A DNA stretch of 64,000 nucleotides from Hongsoonwoonella zoysiae (lineage in GTDB: Bacteria > Pseudomonadota > Alphaproteobacteria > Rhizobiales > Stappiaceae): assembly GCF_013266695.1 (NCBI RefSeq), contig NZ_JABRXF010000003.1:737508-801507 (forward strand). Direction: 5' to 3'. The position numbers and the translations under genes are program-made. A model generated the notes under the pieces. The model saw only the letters and a list, made by a program, of their open reading frames with translations. It ran no database searches and was not told where the DNA came from. Within the stretch, counting starts at the first letter, position 1. The number at the start of each line of letters is the position of its first letter. This document shows, one piece after another, positions 62,802-64,000 of this stretch.

Positions 62802-63815
62802 TTAATGCCCGGCCAGGCCGATCTCGACCGCGGCTATAGCGAGCGCCAGCAAAAACAGCGTTTCAACGATTACGACGGCAACATGGCGCCAGCCAAGCTG
62901 CAGCATGTCTTTCATGTTGGTGCGAACGCCCAATGCCGAAATGGCGATAATCAGCATCCAGGATGAAAGGCCAACGCCAACGCCTGTGACGGCTTGGGGA
63001 ATGAAGCCGAGGCTGTTCAAAGTGGTGACCGCGGCGAAACCTACCACGAACAAGGGCAATCTGACCTTGTTCCGGCCTTCCCCTCCCGAACGGGCCAATG
63101 TCATGATCACAACGATCAGCACAACCGGCAGCATTGTCACGCGGACCAGCTTGATGATCGTGGAGATATCTCCGGCCTCCGGAGAGATCGAATAGCCCGC
63201 GCCGACAACCTGCGCGACATCATGAATTGTGGCGCCGACGAGAAACCCGCTCTGCGTTTCTCCCAAACCCAGAACGGAAAACAAAATGGGATAGAAAATC
63301 ATCGCAACGGTGGAAAGCGTCGTTACCGACACCACGGTGAACAACGTGTTTCGCTCCGTTTTATCGTTGTGCGGAATAACGGAGGCGATCGCAAGTGCAG
63401 CGGAGGCACCGCATATGGCCACCGATCCACCCGTCAGCAGGGAAAACCTCCAGCCTTTGCCGAATAATTTTCCGCACACGAAACCGGAGCCGATCGTCAA
63501 AGCAAGCAGCGCCACGACGGTCAAGAATGTCGAAAGCCCGAGCGAAGCGATGTCACCGCCGGTGATGCGCATTCCAAGCAATACGATCCCCGCGCGCAGG
63601 AGGGTTTTGGAACTGAACTCGATACCCGGCCGGAAGCGCTCATCGGCGGCCAGAAAGTTAAAGGCCATACCGACCAGCAACGCGAAGAGCATCACGGGAG
63701 CGGCATAGTGTTCGCCCAGAAACTTCGCCGCGGTGGCGATCGTAAGGGCGAGGAGAACCCCCGGGAACAAGGGCAGCCATTCGCCCTTCATTCTGGCTGT
63801 TGAATAAAGTGACAT
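62802..63815 (-). CDS. YeiH family putative sulfate exporter (UPF0324)
   Basis: The 337-residue membrane protein has about ten membrane segments and the YeiH core: FSSKTLLRAGIVLLGMRITGGDIASLGLS, LTGGSVAICGASAALAIASVIP, and FLVGATIHDVAQVVGAGYSIS, where conserved Cys and His lie. The first methionine at 63815 is used; 63791 is an alternative. The family is annotated as a putative sulfate exporter on weak evidence. It is upstream-adjacent to no clear partner; the next minus-strand gene (63884 and beyond) is a probable UxaA-type hydrolase. Confidence 0.88.
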   Translation of the reverse strand: MSLYSTARMKGEWLPLFPGVLLALTIATAAKFLGEHYAAPVMLFALLVGMAFNFLAADERFRPGIEFSSKTLLRAGIVLLGMRITGGDIASLGLSTFLTVVALLALTIGSGFVCGKLFGKGWRFSLLTGGSVAICGASAALAIASVIPHNDKTERNTLFTVVSVTTLSTVAMIFYPILFSVLGLGETQSGFLVGATIHDVAQVVGAGYSISPEAGDISTIIKLVRVTMLPVVLIVVIMTLARSGGEGRNKVRLPLFVVGFAAVTTLNSLGFIPQAVTGVGVGLSSWMLIIAISALGVRTNMKDMLQLGWRHVAVVIVETLFLLALAIAAVEIGLAGH

Positions 63816-63883
63816 CGTACCCGCATATCCGCCGCCCGGGTAAAGGTCCGGGCAGCGGCTGATGTGATTGAAGAAATCGTTAC

Positions 63884-64000
63884 TCAGGCGCTTCTGTAGA
63901 GCTTGGTCATGGAGAACTCGCGGTGTCCGAGGGCTTCTGCGGCGGTGTTGCGGCCGTTCGAGGTGCGCACGATCATGTCGATGAGCGCGTCGCCCGCCTC
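63884..64000 (-). CDS. C-terminus of a probable UxaA-family hydrolase (altronate dehydratase type)
   Basis: The minus-strand frame is open from the right edge to the stop at 63884-63886, giving 38 visible residues. They end [24 protein letters not shown], which resembles the C-terminus of UxaA-family sugar-acid dehydratases ([14 protein letters not shown]). The N-terminus lies outside the window. With so short a piece the assignment is tentative. It is followed by the YeiH gene on the same strand, 68 bases away. Confidence 0.55.
   Translation of the reverse strand, partial: EAGDALIDMIVRTSNGRNTAAEALGHREFSMTKLYRSA

Overview
The window is high-GC and almost fully coding. It looks like the chromosome of an alphaproteobacterium of the order Hyphomicrobiales (Rhizobiales). 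The evidence is a RirA-type Rrf2 iron regulator, a BA14K-family exported protein, a rhizobial-style UrtABCDE operon behind a sigma-54 promoter, a FixK/FNR-type box before a universal stress protein, and many ABC and TRAP uptake systems. The genus cannot be fixed from the sequence. No rRNA, tRNA, CRISPR array, transposase or integrase was found.

Layout. 1-2840: a two-component pair, a sensor kinase that runs off the left edge and a LuxR-type response regulator. 3071-7149: a HI0933-family flavoprotein, a BA14K protein, a cold-shock protein, a LacI-family regulator and a RirA-like regulator. 7249-14735 (minus): a branched-chain-type ABC transporter directly downstream of kynU-kynA-kynB (tryptophan to anthranilate). 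15055-17631: L-serine ammonia-lyase and a cation/proton antiporter. 17677-25119: a TAXI-type TRAP transporter with a universal stress protein and a SAF-domain dehydrogenase, divergent from an MmgE/PrpD gene. 25126-26740: TrmO and a GGDEF protein with a degenerate receiver.

26882-31665 (minus): the stress module PrkA kinase - YeaH - SpoVR, with SelO (protein AMPylator) divergent from it. 33878-39206: a sulfide-oxidation module made of persulfide dioxygenase, a rhodanese-like/SQR fusion and a SulP transporter, next to a universal stress protein. 39213-40956: a 2-keto-4-pentenoate hydratase-family protein and a secreted trypsin-like protease. 41169-43775: an AT-richer accessory patch with an unrecognised protein and an AAA ATPase. 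43776-49400 (minus): urtABCDE for urea uptake. 49755-62679: a small exported protein, then a plus-strand series with an arylsulfatase, a shikimate-dehydrogenase-like protein, a CocE/NonD hydrolase, an HTH regulator and a five-gene Dpp/Opp-type ABC importer. 62802-64000 (minus): a YeiH-family putative exporter and the C-terminus of a probable UxaA-family hydrolase.

Taken together the genes suit a scavenging heterotroph: uptake of urea, amino acids, carboxylates and peptides or opines, tryptophan and serine catabolism, sulfur handling (sulfatase, sulfide/persulfide oxidation, SulP, YeiH) and stationary-phase or oxidative stress control. The least explained parts are the accessory pair at 41169-43281, the TAXI/SAF/PrpD locus and the arylsulfatase-CocE-Dpp series. 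Functions come from reading motifs and from family knowledge; no database search was run.
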